From positions 186,001-250,000 of the forward strand of contig NC_007645.1 in the NCBI RefSeq assembly GCF_000012985.1: a stretch of DNA of 64,000 nucleotides. Reading direction: 5' to 3'. Below the pieces are notes generated by a model. That model saw nothing but the letters and a program-made list of their open reading frames with translations. It searched no databases and had not been told where the DNA came from. A program made the position numbers and the translations under genes. This document shows, in pieces, positions 16,132-23,239 of this stretch. This stretch comes from Hahella chejuensis KCTC 2396 (GTDB lineage: Bacteria; Pseudomonadota; Gammaproteobacteria; Pseudomonadales; Oleiphilaceae). Positions within the stretch are counted from its first letter, which is position 1. Every line of letters begins with the position of its first letter.

Positions 16132-17559
16132 TCAGGACGATTGCAGTTCTTCTCTCACCCACTGACCGATCTTACGCACCGCCAGCTCACGTTCCGGCGA
16201 CCAGCCCTGGGCGTAATTGAGGCGGAAGCAGTGGCGATACTGGCCCGAGATGGAGAACAGCTCGCCGGGGGCGAGCATCACGCCTTCCGCATGGGCGCGG
16301 TGATAAAGCTGGGTAGTGTCGATCTTACGCGGCAATTCGAACCAGGCTACCAGTCCCCCCTGTGGCCGGGAGATACGGGTGCCTTCGGGGAAGTGTTCGT
16401 TGACCAGATCCAGCAGGCGCGCAAAACGCTGCCGATAGCACTCCCGCGCCTGTCGCAGGTGGCGGTCGTACATGCCTTGGGAAAGCACTTCCGCCATCAC
16501 CATCTGCGGCAATGTCGGCAGGGCGATGCTGTTGATGAACTTGCGGTGGCTGACCGCCTCGAAATAACGGCCCGGCATCACCCAGCCCAGGCGCAACTGT
16601 GGATCGATGGTTTTCGATAGCGAGGAGCACAGCAGCACCCGTCCGTCCGGATCAAACGCCTTGACGGCTTTGGGACGGTGGTCGCCGAAGTACAGATCGC
16701 CGTATACGTCATCTTCGATCAGCGGGATGTCATAGCGGCCGAGTATTTTCACCAGTTCAGCTTTACGCTCGTCCGGCATCAGCGAACCGATGGGATTGGA
16801 AAACGTGGCGACGGTCAGCGCCACTTTGATCGGCCACTTCTCCAGCGCCAGCTGTAACGCCTCCAGGCTCAGGCCGGTCTGTGGATGAGCGGGTATCTCC
16901 AGCGCTTTGAGGCCGAAGGTCTCGATCATTTGCAGCAGGCCGTAGTAACAGGGTGATTCCACCGCCACGATATCGCCGGGTTGCGTCAGTACCCGCAGGC
17001 ATAACGCCATGGCGTTCTGGCAGCCGGCGGTAGTGATGATGCATTCCGGTGAAATAAATACCCCTGCGTCTACGGCGCGGCGGGCGATCTGGTGGCGAAA
17101 CTCGCGTACGCCTTCCGGAGAATCATAGCCGATGCCCAGAAATGTCTTGCTGCGCGCCATTTGCGCGAAGGTGCGCTGTACCTGCTTGAGAATAGGGAAG
17201 TCCAGGGCCGGAATCGCCGCGCTCATACTTACCCCTTTGCGGGCGGCGGCGTCGCGCTGCACTTCCATCACCAACTGAGAGGTATTCGCCGGACGCGGCT
17301 TGGGCGTGTGGCGGGTCTGCGTCGGGGTGGCGAGCCGGTCCTCATTGCGCTTGCGCACGTAGTAACCGGACTTGGGCCGCGCCTCTATCCAGCCGCGATC
17401 CTCCAGGACGCCGTAAGCGGTGTTGACGGTGGAGATGCTGACTTGTTGTTTCTTCGCCATTTGGCGTACGGAAGGGAGCTTGTCGCCGACGCGAAACACG
17501 CCTTCGCGAATCTGATCCGCCAACTGGTCGGCCAGACGCGCATAAAGATTCATTTCCAT
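16132..17559 (-). CDS. MocR/PdxR-type regulator (GntR winged helix fused to aminotransferase fold)
   Basis: This 475-residue protein has an N-terminal GntR winged-helix domain, about residues 5-72 (LADQLADQIREGVFRVGDKLPSVRQMA...STVNTAYGVLEDRGWIEARPKSGYYV). A linker leads to a class I aminotransferase fold with the PLP-binding Lys in SSLSKTIDPQLRLGW. MocR proteins use PLP or an aldimine as effector and usually control an adjacent, often divergent gene. Here the divergent genes encode a DUF1127 protein and a LysE exporter. The intergenic region has repeated TACAGATTT/ATCTGTWA words and a long inverted repeat. ATG 17559 and ATG 17553 are both possible starts; neither has a good Shine-Dalgarno. 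Confidence 0.9.
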   Translation of the reverse strand: MEMNLYARLADQLADQIREGVFRVGDKLPSVRQMAKKQQVSISTVNTAYGVLEDRGWIEARPKSGYYVRKRNEDRLATPTQTRHTPKPRPANTSQLVMEVQRDAAARKGVSMSAAIPALDFPILKQVQRTFAQMARSKTFLGIGYDSPEGVREFRHQIARRAVDAGVFISPECIITTAGCQNAMALCLRVLTQPGDIVAVESPCYYGLLQMIETFGLKALEIPAHPQTGLSLEALQLALEKWPIKVALTVATFSNPIGSLMPDERKAELVKILGRYDIPLIEDDVYGDLYFGDHRPKAVKAFDPDGRVLLCSSLSKTIDPQLRLGWVMPGRYFEAVSHRKFINSIALPTLPQMVMAEVLSQGMYDRHLRQARECYRQRFARLLDLVNEHFPEGTRISRPQGGLVAWFELPRKIDTTQLYHRAHAEGVMLAPGELFSISGQYRHCFRLNYAQGWSPERELAVRKIGQWVREELQSS

Positions 17560-17565
17560 AAGCAG

Positions 17566-17725
17566 TACAGATTTAGCCGGTTAACACCATAACAGAAGGG
17601 TAATTAGGAAATCTGTTATGGTCAACATGTTTGGTTTTTGAATCTGTAACGGCTCAAAAAAGGGCGATAAAGTATGCAACCTAGATTGGTGGCGAAAATT
17701 AAGGCGCGACCAGAAGTACAGATTT
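17566..17725. promoter_or_regulatory. Cluster of repeated operator-like words between the MocR gene and DUF1127/LysE genes
   Basis: CCATAACAGA (17587-17596) and TCTGTTATGG (17612-17621) are a perfect 10-bp inverted repeat with a 15-base spacer. The half-word recurs as TACAGATTT at 17566-17574, AATCTGTA at 17641-17648 and TACAGATTT at 17717-17725. Multiple spaced half-sites between divergent genes are typical of MocR operators. The assignment is inference from position. Confidence 0.55.
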
Positions 17726-17758
17726 GTCCGGATCGCGTCCGAGCAGAGGAGATGAAGC

Positions 17759-17986
17759 ATGGCCGTAGCACATTTTGGAAAATTCGGTCGGAATGCGACG
17801 CCTTCCGACAGTCATGGCGCGCATGACGCCACAAGACAGGGTTTGAGAGATTTGATTGGCAAGTGGCGCCGCAATATCGATACCCGGCATCAGCTGTCAT
17901 TGATGTCGGACAGTATGCTGGATGATATCGGTCTGACCCGCGAGGCGGCGGAAGCGGAAGCCAGAAAACCTTTCTGGCGCGACTAA
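17759..17986 (+). CDS. DUF1127 (YjiS-like) small protein
   Basis: A 75-residue protein starting at ATG 17759 behind AGAGGAGA. The C-terminal half carries the DUF1127 motif: LRDLIGKWRRNIDTRHQLSLMSDSMLDDIGLTREAAEAEARKPFWRD, in which the R..L..M.D..L.DIG.R pattern is diagnostic. Short DUF1127 proteins are arginine-rich, some bind RNA, and they often sit beside MocR or other regulators. It is divergent from the MocR gene, upstream of the LysE-type exporter, and followed by a terminator hairpin. Confidence 0.88.
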   Translation: MAVAHFGKFGRNATPSDSHGAHDATRQGLRDLIGKWRRNIDTRHQLSLMSDSMLDDIGLTREAAEAEARKPFWRD

Positions 17987-18052
17987 GGTTGCACTGAGGC
18001 GAGATCGTTTAGCACTTTTGTCTTCCCATACGAGTTTACCCTCGTATTTTTC

Positions 18053-18083
18053 GCCTCCGGATACCTCATCCGGAGGCTCTTTT
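18053..18083 (+). terminator. Rho-independent terminator after the DUF1127 gene
   Basis: GCCTCCGGAT (18053-18062) pairs perfectly with ATCCGGAGGC (18068-18077) around a 5-base loop, followed by TCTTTT. It separates the DUF1127 gene from the exporter gene. Confidence 0.85.
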
Positions 18084-18182
18084 AACCCTTACAGCTTTGC
18101 AAATCCATACGCGCTTCGGGTTTCTCCTGACCCGCGCATTCCGGTAGTTGCAGTTATTCCGCTTCGGCGGGGAGTCGTCATC

Positions 18183-18797
18183 ATGGAATTATTTTTCGCC
18201 GTACTGTTGTTTGCTGTTTCCACCACTGTCACCCCCGGACCGAATAACATCATGGTGATGGCCTCCGGCGTCAACTTTGGCGTGCGCCGCACCCTGCCGC
18301 ATTTCCTGGGCATTTGTCTGGGATTCCCTTCCATGGTCGCCGCAGTCGGATTGGGTCTGGGAACCATTTTCGCCCAGGCGCCGGCGCTGCATGTGATCGT
18401 TAAAGTGGTGGGCGTGACCTATATGTTGTATCTGGCCTGGAAAATCGCTATGACGGACACATCCATTCGCGCCGACAAAGATGTCAGACCCATGACGTTC
18501 TGGCAGGCGGCGGTGTTTCAGTGGGTGAACCCCAAGGCCTGGATCATGGCGATTGGCGCGGTGGCGGCTTTCACCACGGTCAGTGGCGACATGAATGCGC
18601 AGGTGGCGGTGATCGCCCTGGCGTTTCTCTCCGTCAGCTTTCCCTGTGTCGGCGTGTGGATGCTGGGCGGCGCCATTTTGCAGAAAGTGCTGACCCGGCC
18701 CAGGCAGCAGCGCGTATTCAACCTGACTATGTCGTTTCTCCTGGTAGCCTCCATTATGCCGATGATCGCCGCCAACCTCAGCGACGCTCCGGTCTGA
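18183..18797 (+). CDS. LysE/RhtB-family amino-acid exporter
   Basis: This 204-residue inner-membrane protein starts at ATG 18183 with GGGGAG nine bases upstream; an open frame extends 55 codons further upstream through the terminator and is not used. The TPGPNNIMVMASGVNFGVRRTLPHFLGICLGFPSM block is the hallmark of the LysE/RhtB superfamily. About six hydrophobic segments cover the length, with the conserved QWVNPKAWIMA segment near residue 115. Members export amino acids such as threonine, homoserine or cysteine; the substrate cannot be read from sequence. It is placed next to a MocR regulator, often an amino-acid or PLP sensor. Confidence 0.88.
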   Translation: MELFFAVLLFAVSTTVTPGPNNIMVMASGVNFGVRRTLPHFLGICLGFPSMVAAVGLGLGTIFAQAPALHVIVKVVGVTYMLYLAWKIAMTDTSIRADKDVRPMTFWQAAVFQWVNPKAWIMAIGAVAAFTTVSGDMNAQVAVIALAFLSVSFPCVGVWMLGGAILQKVLTRPRQQRVFNLTMSFLLVASIMPMIAANLSDAPV

Positions 18798-18847
18798 CTC
18801 AGCGCGGCCATCGCGTCGCGCAACGTTTTTATCCTCAACCCCCATTT

Positions 18848-18880
18848 CTCCTGACAGAATGCTGTCAGGAGCTCTTTTTT
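18848..18880 (+). terminator. Rho-independent terminator after the exporter gene
   Basis: CTCCTGACAG (18848-18857) and CTGTCAGGAG (18862-18871) form a perfect 10-bp stem with a 4-base loop, followed by CTCTTTTTT. Confidence 0.92.
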
Positions 18881-18927
18881 ATGCTGTCTCCGTGTTCTTA
18901 ATATCACTTCCATCAAGGAGACTGAGC

Positions 18928-19248
18928 ATGAGCCAGATTGTAGAGCTTGTAACCTTCAAACTATTGCCTAGCGCGGATAAAGGCGCTTTCGCCCAGGCCA
19001 GTGAGGGCGTCAACGCGTTCGTTAGAGACCGCGAGGGCTTTCTGTATCGCAGCCTGTGTGAAAACCCAAAGGAAAACAGCTGGACGGACATTGTGTACTG
19101 GCGGGACATGGACGCCGCCAAGCAGGCGGGGGAAATGTTCATGACGTCAGAACTGACGCGCGGCTTTATGAGCTATATTGATCCGACTTCCGTTACAATG
19201 CGGCATCTGCAGGTGGCGAACGACTCTGGTTGTTCAACGACCGCCTGA
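18928..19248 (+). CDS. Small dimeric alpha/beta-barrel (antibiotic biosynthesis monooxygenase-like) protein
   Basis: This 106-residue protein starts at ATG 18928 after AAGGAG. The sequence MSQIVELVTFKLLPSADKGAF...EGFLYRSLCENPKENSWTDIVYWRDMDAAKQAGEMF fits the ABM/ferredoxin-like dimeric barrel, with an initial beta strand, an F.YR strand, a W.D.VYW strand and a helix with A......F. No catalytic residue can be assigned. The next gene on the same strand is a WYL-type regulator 39 bases downstream. Such small barrels are often next to YafY-like regulators, so co-regulation is plausible. Confidence 0.65.
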   Translation: MSQIVELVTFKLLPSADKGAFAQASEGVNAFVRDREGFLYRSLCENPKENSWTDIVYWRDMDAAKQAGEMFMTSELTRGFMSYIDPTSVTMRHLQVANDSGCSTTA

Positions 19249-19287
19249 GAACCGAAATTTCCCATGTCGTGAGGAACCCTTTCCCGG

Positions 19288-20022
19288 ATGCGCAGAGCTG
19301 ATCGTCTTTTTCAAATTGTGACTATTCTGCGCAGCCGGCGTGGGGCGACCACCGCCAAAATTATCGCGGAACAGCTAGAGGTGTCGGAGCGCACTATCTA
19401 TCGCGATATCCAGGCGCTGATGGTGTCCGGCGTGCCTATAGAGAGCGAAGCCGGCGTGGGATATCGGTTGATGAGGGGCTTTACCTTGCCGCCGCTCAAC
19501 TTTCAAGAAGACGAACTGGAAGCGCTGTTGCTGGGAATGCGCATGGTGCAGGCCTGGAGCGACCGCGCCATGGGCCGCGCCGCCACCCACGCCCTGCAGA
19601 AGATTCTGGCGGAGTTGCCTTCTCATCTGAAGCGCATGGGCGAGCAGACCCAGATATATTCTCCTCAATTCTTCGTGGACGCCAAGGCCGCTCAGTTTGG
19701 CGAGGAGTTACGCGCCGCAATCAGACAAAAAACCTTGATCTGGGTGCGTTACAAGCGGGTCGACGGCGTTGAAAGCGAACGCTGGCTGGAACCGCTAGGC
19801 ATGTTTTTCTGGGGGCGTACCTGGACCTTGGTCGCCTGGTGTCGTCTGAGAAAAGAGTATCGCGAATTCCGACTGGACCGTCTGCTGGAGCTCAGGGCCG
19901 CGCAAGAGACGTTCGAGACCCAAAAAGACAAATGTTTAGATCATTACCTGGATCGTGTAACCTCGCTGTATAACGAATACTTTCAGGAACACGCCAGAAC
20001 AGAACTGCCTGACCCCCAATGA
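19288..20022 (+). CDS. YafY-type transcriptional regulator (HTH plus WYL domain)
   Basis: This 244-residue protein starts at ATG 19288. The N-terminal HTH_11-type winged helix is at residues 1-60 (MRRADRLFQIVTILRSRRGATTAKIIAEQLEVSERTIYRDIQAL). A WYL domain begins near residue 140, where IWVRYKRVDGVESERWLEPLGMFFWGRTWTLVAWCRLRKEYREFRLDRL carries the WYL-like strand and the conserved Arg residues used in ligand binding. Family members respond to nucleic acids or small ligands. Its stop overlaps the start of the next membrane-protein gene (ATGA), so at least those two are co-transcribed. Confidence 0.9.
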   Translation: MRRADRLFQIVTILRSRRGATTAKIIAEQLEVSERTIYRDIQALMVSGVPIESEAGVGYRLMRGFTLPPLNFQEDELEALLLGMRMVQAWSDRAMGRAATHALQKILAELPSHLKRMGEQTQIYSPQFFVDAKAAQFGEELRAAIRQKTLIWVRYKRVDGVESERWLEPLGMFFWGRTWTLVAWCRLRKEYREFRLDRLLELRAAQETFETQKDKCLDHYLDRVTSLYNEYFQEHARTELPDPQ

Positions 20023-20435
20023 GTGATGCTCCCTCTTCGGGCGTAATCGGCGACTTTCCCGGCAAACGCTGGTTGAAGATAGCGCTGCGTACGCTGCATA
20101 TTCTCAGCGTCGTCGGCGTGTGCGGCGGGATCTGGTTTGGTCACGCACAAGAGGAGTGGCGCGGATTCTGGATGTTCGCCCTGGCCACCGGCATGGCGAT
20201 GCTGCTTCTTGATGCGCTCTCCAACTGGCTGTGGCTGGTGCAGGTCCGCGGCGTGACGATTCTCTCCAAATTCATTCTATTCTCCATGCTGGGCGTGTAT
20301 CCCTCTGCGGATCGCTGGCTTCTGACTGCGATCATTGTGGCTTCCGTGGTAATTTCCCATGCCCCTGGCTCAATTAGATACTATTCTTTATTACATCGGC
20401 GCGTGATGCGTTCACTCACGGATATGAAAGGATGA
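20019..20435 (+). CDS. Conserved hypothetical inner-membrane protein
   Basis: A 138-residue protein that I cannot assign to a named family. Its ATG overlaps the regulator's TGA by four bases. Four hydrophobic segments are visible, near residues 23-42, 50-72, 78-97 and 102-120, with basic residues between them; the N-terminal 20 residues and the C-terminal YYSLLHRRVMRSLTDMKG tail are likely cytoplasmic. A methyltransferase gene begins three bases after its stop, so this is the middle gene of a tight WYL regulator-membrane protein-methyltransferase run. Confidence 0.75.
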   Translation: MSDAPSSGVIGDFPGKRWLKIALRTLHILSVVGVCGGIWFGHAQEEWRGFWMFALATGMAMLLLDALSNWLWLVQVRGVTILSKFILFSMLGVYPSADRWLLTAIIVASVVISHAPGSIRYYSLLHRRVMRSLTDMKG

Positions 20436-20438
20436 CAG

Positions 20439-21008
20439 ATGTATTGTCATGATGAAGAACCGTCGCCTTTACTGATCAATTGGCAGGATGCGTTTCGTGA
20501 CGCGCCGGTTGCGCCGGTGCTTGATCTGGCCTGTGGCCATGGCCGCAATGGGCTGTGGCTGGCGCGTCGGGGGCGGGATGTTGTTTTCGCCGACCGGGAC
20601 GCTGAAGCGCTGGACGGCATTGCCGAGGTGCTGTCGCAGGAAGGGCTGCCGGGGCGAATCTGGTGCATCGACCTGGAGACGCGCCTGCCGGATCTGGACG
20701 ACGATAGTTTTTCTGCGATTCTGGTGTTCCGCTATCTGCATCGACCGCTGTTTCCTTTGTTGAGACGCGCCCTGGCCCCTGGCGGCTATCTCTTCTATGA
20801 AACTTTCACATGGGAGCAGCCGCAGTACGGTCGCCCCTCCAATCCTGACTTTCTGTTGCAGCCCGGCGAATTGCGACGTGAATTCGGCGCCTGGGATGAA
20901 GTGCATTATTTTGAGGGCGTGGACCCTGAGAAACCCCTGGCGATTTCTCAGTGGGTCGGGCAAAAACCCCGTCTCGCCATCGCGGAATTACCGCCATTGC
21001 CTGCTTGA
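20439..21008 (+). CDS. Class I SAM-dependent methyltransferase
   Basis: This 189-residue protein starts at ATG 20439 with AAGGA eight bases upstream. Motif I is VLDLACGHGRNGLWLARRG (residues 27-45), followed by VVFADRD for motif II, an LPDLDDDSFSAILVFRYLHRPLFPLLRRALAPGGYLFYETF block for motifs IV-VI, and a C-terminal extension. The H-G-R-N form of motif I and the RYLHRPL segment resemble the TehB-like group of small-molecule methyltransferases. The substrate is unknown. It is the third gene of a compact run with the WYL regulator and a membrane protein. Confidence 0.85.
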   Translation: MYCHDEEPSPLLINWQDAFRDAPVAPVLDLACGHGRNGLWLARRGRDVVFADRDAEALDGIAEVLSQEGLPGRIWCIDLETRLPDLDDDSFSAILVFRYLHRPLFPLLRRALAPGGYLFYETFTWEQPQYGRPSNPDFLLQPGELRREFGAWDEVHYFEGVDPEKPLAISQWVGQKPRLAIAELPPLPA

Positions 21009-21083
21009 GCGAGGGATAGACATCACCTGAGCTGGATGGCGCATTGCGCGACGCACCCTGAAAACGCGTTGTGCAGACTGCAT

Positions 21084-22508
21084 TCAGACGCTGCGTAATA
21101 GTACGGAACCGTCCACCCGGCTCCAGAAGCCGGTTTTATCCGGGTGTGTGCGGCGCAGTGCAACCAGAAAGGCGCTGTGATCCGGCGTACTTTGATAGTC
21201 CGGTCCAGCGGCGTCCAGCTCCGTCAGTTCCTTTATGTAATCAGCGGCGTAGGCGTAAGCCTTGGCGTAACTGCGATTGAGAATGTCCTCCAGCAGGGCG
21301 CGATAGCAAAGAATGGCGCCCAGGACGATGCGGTTTTCTTTAAAGCGTTCCGCCAGCGCCAGCAGGTCGCCGTGATAATACTGCTGTAACGCCTCGCCCT
21401 GTTGTTGCAATAGCGCCAGCGCCCTTTGCGGTTGCTGCAGCTCCAGCAACAAACTGGCCGCCAGCGCGCCGTCGCCGGCCTGCTCCGCGCTTTGAATGGC
21501 GTCGTCAATAATCTCTTCGCGCTCCTCTCGCGGCGCCAGATGCAACAGCGCCTGTAGATGCTCCGGGGTGGGCTCCAGATTGAACAGGCGTTGCAACGCG
21601 TCGCGTTTGTTGGCGCGATCGCCGAGCTGTTCATAAGCCAGCAGGCGTATTTTCAGCAGGTCGGGACTGTCTGCTTCCGGCGTATCCAGGCAGGCGAGGG
21701 CTTTATCCGGCTCCGACGCCTTCAGGTAGTTCTCCGCCAGCTCGATCTTCAAAAAGTCGCTCAGTTCAGGGTAGGCCAGCTTGACCGCCTGGGCATACAG
21801 ATCCGGGTCGTTCAGCGCTTGCGCAGCGCCCTGTAATCCCGTCAGCGCCTCGCGAAAGTAGTCATCCTGAGGCGCCAGTCCTTTTTTTACCGCCTGACGC
21901 AGCTGCCGCTCATAGCGCCAGGCCAACTGACTGAGTTCGCTGTCAGTAAAGCAGGATTTGTCCGACGCCAATAAGCCGAGCAACAGATTGCCGGCGTCTC
22001 TGTCGCGCCACTCGGCGAAGCGACTCAACCAGTAACCTTCTGGAAATCGTTGCCGCCGTCGCGCAGAGGTGATCGCCCTGGCCATGGTGGAGACCGCTTC
22101 TCGATATACGTCGCTGATGGCGCCGGCGGAGTCGTCGCTGCGCACAAATACTTTTTCGTGGGTGATGATGAACTCGGCCAGGATGTCGCAGGCTTGCAGC
22201 GGGTAATCTTCCATCAGGCTCGCCTCGATATCCTGCAGTAATTGTTGCAGTTGCGCGGCATAGCCGAAGGTTTCGCCATAGCGGATAAACTGCCTGCTTT
22301 GTCCGATCGCCTGGATGCGCTCGCTCAAATTGGCCGCCAGAGCGGAGGGCGAACGCCGTAGCAGAAATAGATCAATGAAGGCGTCCACCTCTTCATGCCT
22401 GCCGTGCAGCTCCAGCAATAATTGAGTCAACTCGCTTTTACTCAGCTTTTTGAGTCGGCGCTGCAGGTCGCGGGAGTTGGTGAGATCGCGGGAGTCGGAG
22501 GAGGGCAT
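21084..22508 (-). CDS. DUF6880-type TPR-like helical repeat protein
   Basis: This 474-residue protein starts at ATG 22508, with AAAGG upstream; the frame is open 24 codons further but without a ribosome binding site. It is almost entirely alpha-helical. Residues 20-60 are basic with LKKLSKSELTQLLLELHGRHEEVDAFIDLFLLRR, and later parts look like TPR/HEAT-type helix pairs (DKALACLDTPEADSPDLLKIRLLAYEQLGDRANKRDALQRLF). The conserved C-terminus (DYQSTPDHSAFLVALRRTHPDKTGFW) is characteristic of a family often linked to SWIM zinc-finger proteins. The function is unknown; a protein-interaction scaffold is likely. Confidence 0.7.
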   Translation of the reverse strand: MPSSDSRDLTNSRDLQRRLKKLSKSELTQLLLELHGRHEEVDAFIDLFLLRRSPSALAANLSERIQAIGQSRQFIRYGETFGYAAQLQQLLQDIEASLMEDYPLQACDILAEFIITHEKVFVRSDDSAGAISDVYREAVSTMARAITSARRRQRFPEGYWLSRFAEWRDRDAGNLLLGLLASDKSCFTDSELSQLAWRYERQLRQAVKKGLAPQDDYFREALTGLQGAAQALNDPDLYAQAVKLAYPELSDFLKIELAENYLKASEPDKALACLDTPEADSPDLLKIRLLAYEQLGDRANKRDALQRLFNLEPTPEHLQALLHLAPREEREEIIDDAIQSAEQAGDGALAASLLLELQQPQRALALLQQQGEALQQYYHGDLLALAERFKENRIVLGAILCYRALLEDILNRSYAKAYAYAADYIKELTELDAAGPDYQSTPDHSAFLVALRRTHPDKTGFWSRVDGSVLLRSV

Positions 22509-22632
22509 GAGGCACCTTTGCTTGCGGGACCCTTTGACGAATTGCGTCGCAGGCGTCCGATTAGTGGCGTTGGCGGTCAACGTGTAAACTGCCTTATGTT
22601 ATTAATTTTAGACAAACTACAGAGGGATGGAC

Positions 22633-23208
22633 ATGACGAATGAGTCAGGTTTGCAAAATGCGCCGTCGCTGACCGCCGAGGACGTGCTGCGATTCTGGTT
22701 TGAAGAATTGAGCCCCGCGGATTGGTTTCGTAAAAGCGACGAACTGGATCGTCGCATCGCTGAGCGCTTCGGCCCCTTGCTGACGGCCGCCAGAGCGGGG
22801 GAGCTATCCCATTGGCGTAACGAGCCCCGCGGCCGGTTGGCGGAAGTAATCGTTCTGGACCAGTTTTCCCGCAATATCTTTCGCGATCAGGCTGAGTCCT
22901 TCGCCGCGGACAATCTGGCGTTGGCGCTGGCTCAGGAAGCGGTGCGGGCGGGAGCGGACAAGGAGCTGGGCGACGAGGAGAAGAGCTTTCTGTATATGCC
23001 GTATATGCATAGCGAATCCGCAGTAGTCCATGAAGAGGCCGTGCGTTTGTTCAGCCAGCCCGGACTGGAGAACAATCTGGATTTTGAACACAGACACTTG
23101 GCGATTATCAAACGCTTTGGCCGCTATCCCCATCGCAATGCGATTCTAGGACGCGAATCCACGCCGGAAGAGTTGGCGTTTTTAAAAGAGCCCGGGTCTG
23201 GGTTTTGA
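22633..23208 (+). CDS. DUF924 family protein
   Basis: This 191-residue protein starts at ATG 22633, six bases after GAGGG; the ATG at 22627 directly abuts that ribosome binding site. The LTAEDVLRFWFEELSPADWFRKSDELDRRIAERF start, the VIVLDQFSRNIFRDQAESFAADNLAL core and the FLYMPYMHSES...FEHRHLAIIKRFGRYPHRNAILGRESTPEELAFL end are the full DUF924 pattern. It is TPR-like, helical and probably cytoplasmic, with no established function. It is convergent with the GH13 paralogue; a hairpin lies between them. Confidence 0.92.
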   Translation: MTNESGLQNAPSLTAEDVLRFWFEELSPADWFRKSDELDRRIAERFGPLLTAARAGELSHWRNEPRGRLAEVIVLDQFSRNIFRDQAESFAADNLALALAQEAVRAGADKELGDEEKSFLYMPYMHSESAVVHEEAVRLFSQPGLENNLDFEHRHLAIIKRFGRYPHRNAILGRESTPEELAFLKEPGSGF

Positions 23209-23218
23209 TTCAATGACG

Positions 23219-23239
23219 CCGCTTGCTCAAGGCAAGCGG
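23219..23239. terminator. Hairpin between convergent DUF924 and GH13 genes
   Basis: CCGCTTGC (23219-23226) and GCAAGCGG (23232-23239) form a perfect 8-bp stem with a 5-base loop that contains part of the GH13 paralogue's stop codon. There is no T tract on either strand, so a role as a bidirectional transcription end is only suggestive. Confidence 0.4.

Noticed and set aside
18018-18182. N-terminal extension of the LysE exporter frame
   Set aside because: The extension would translate through the terminator hairpin at 18053-18083 and lacks a ribosome binding site. The family start fits ATG 18183.
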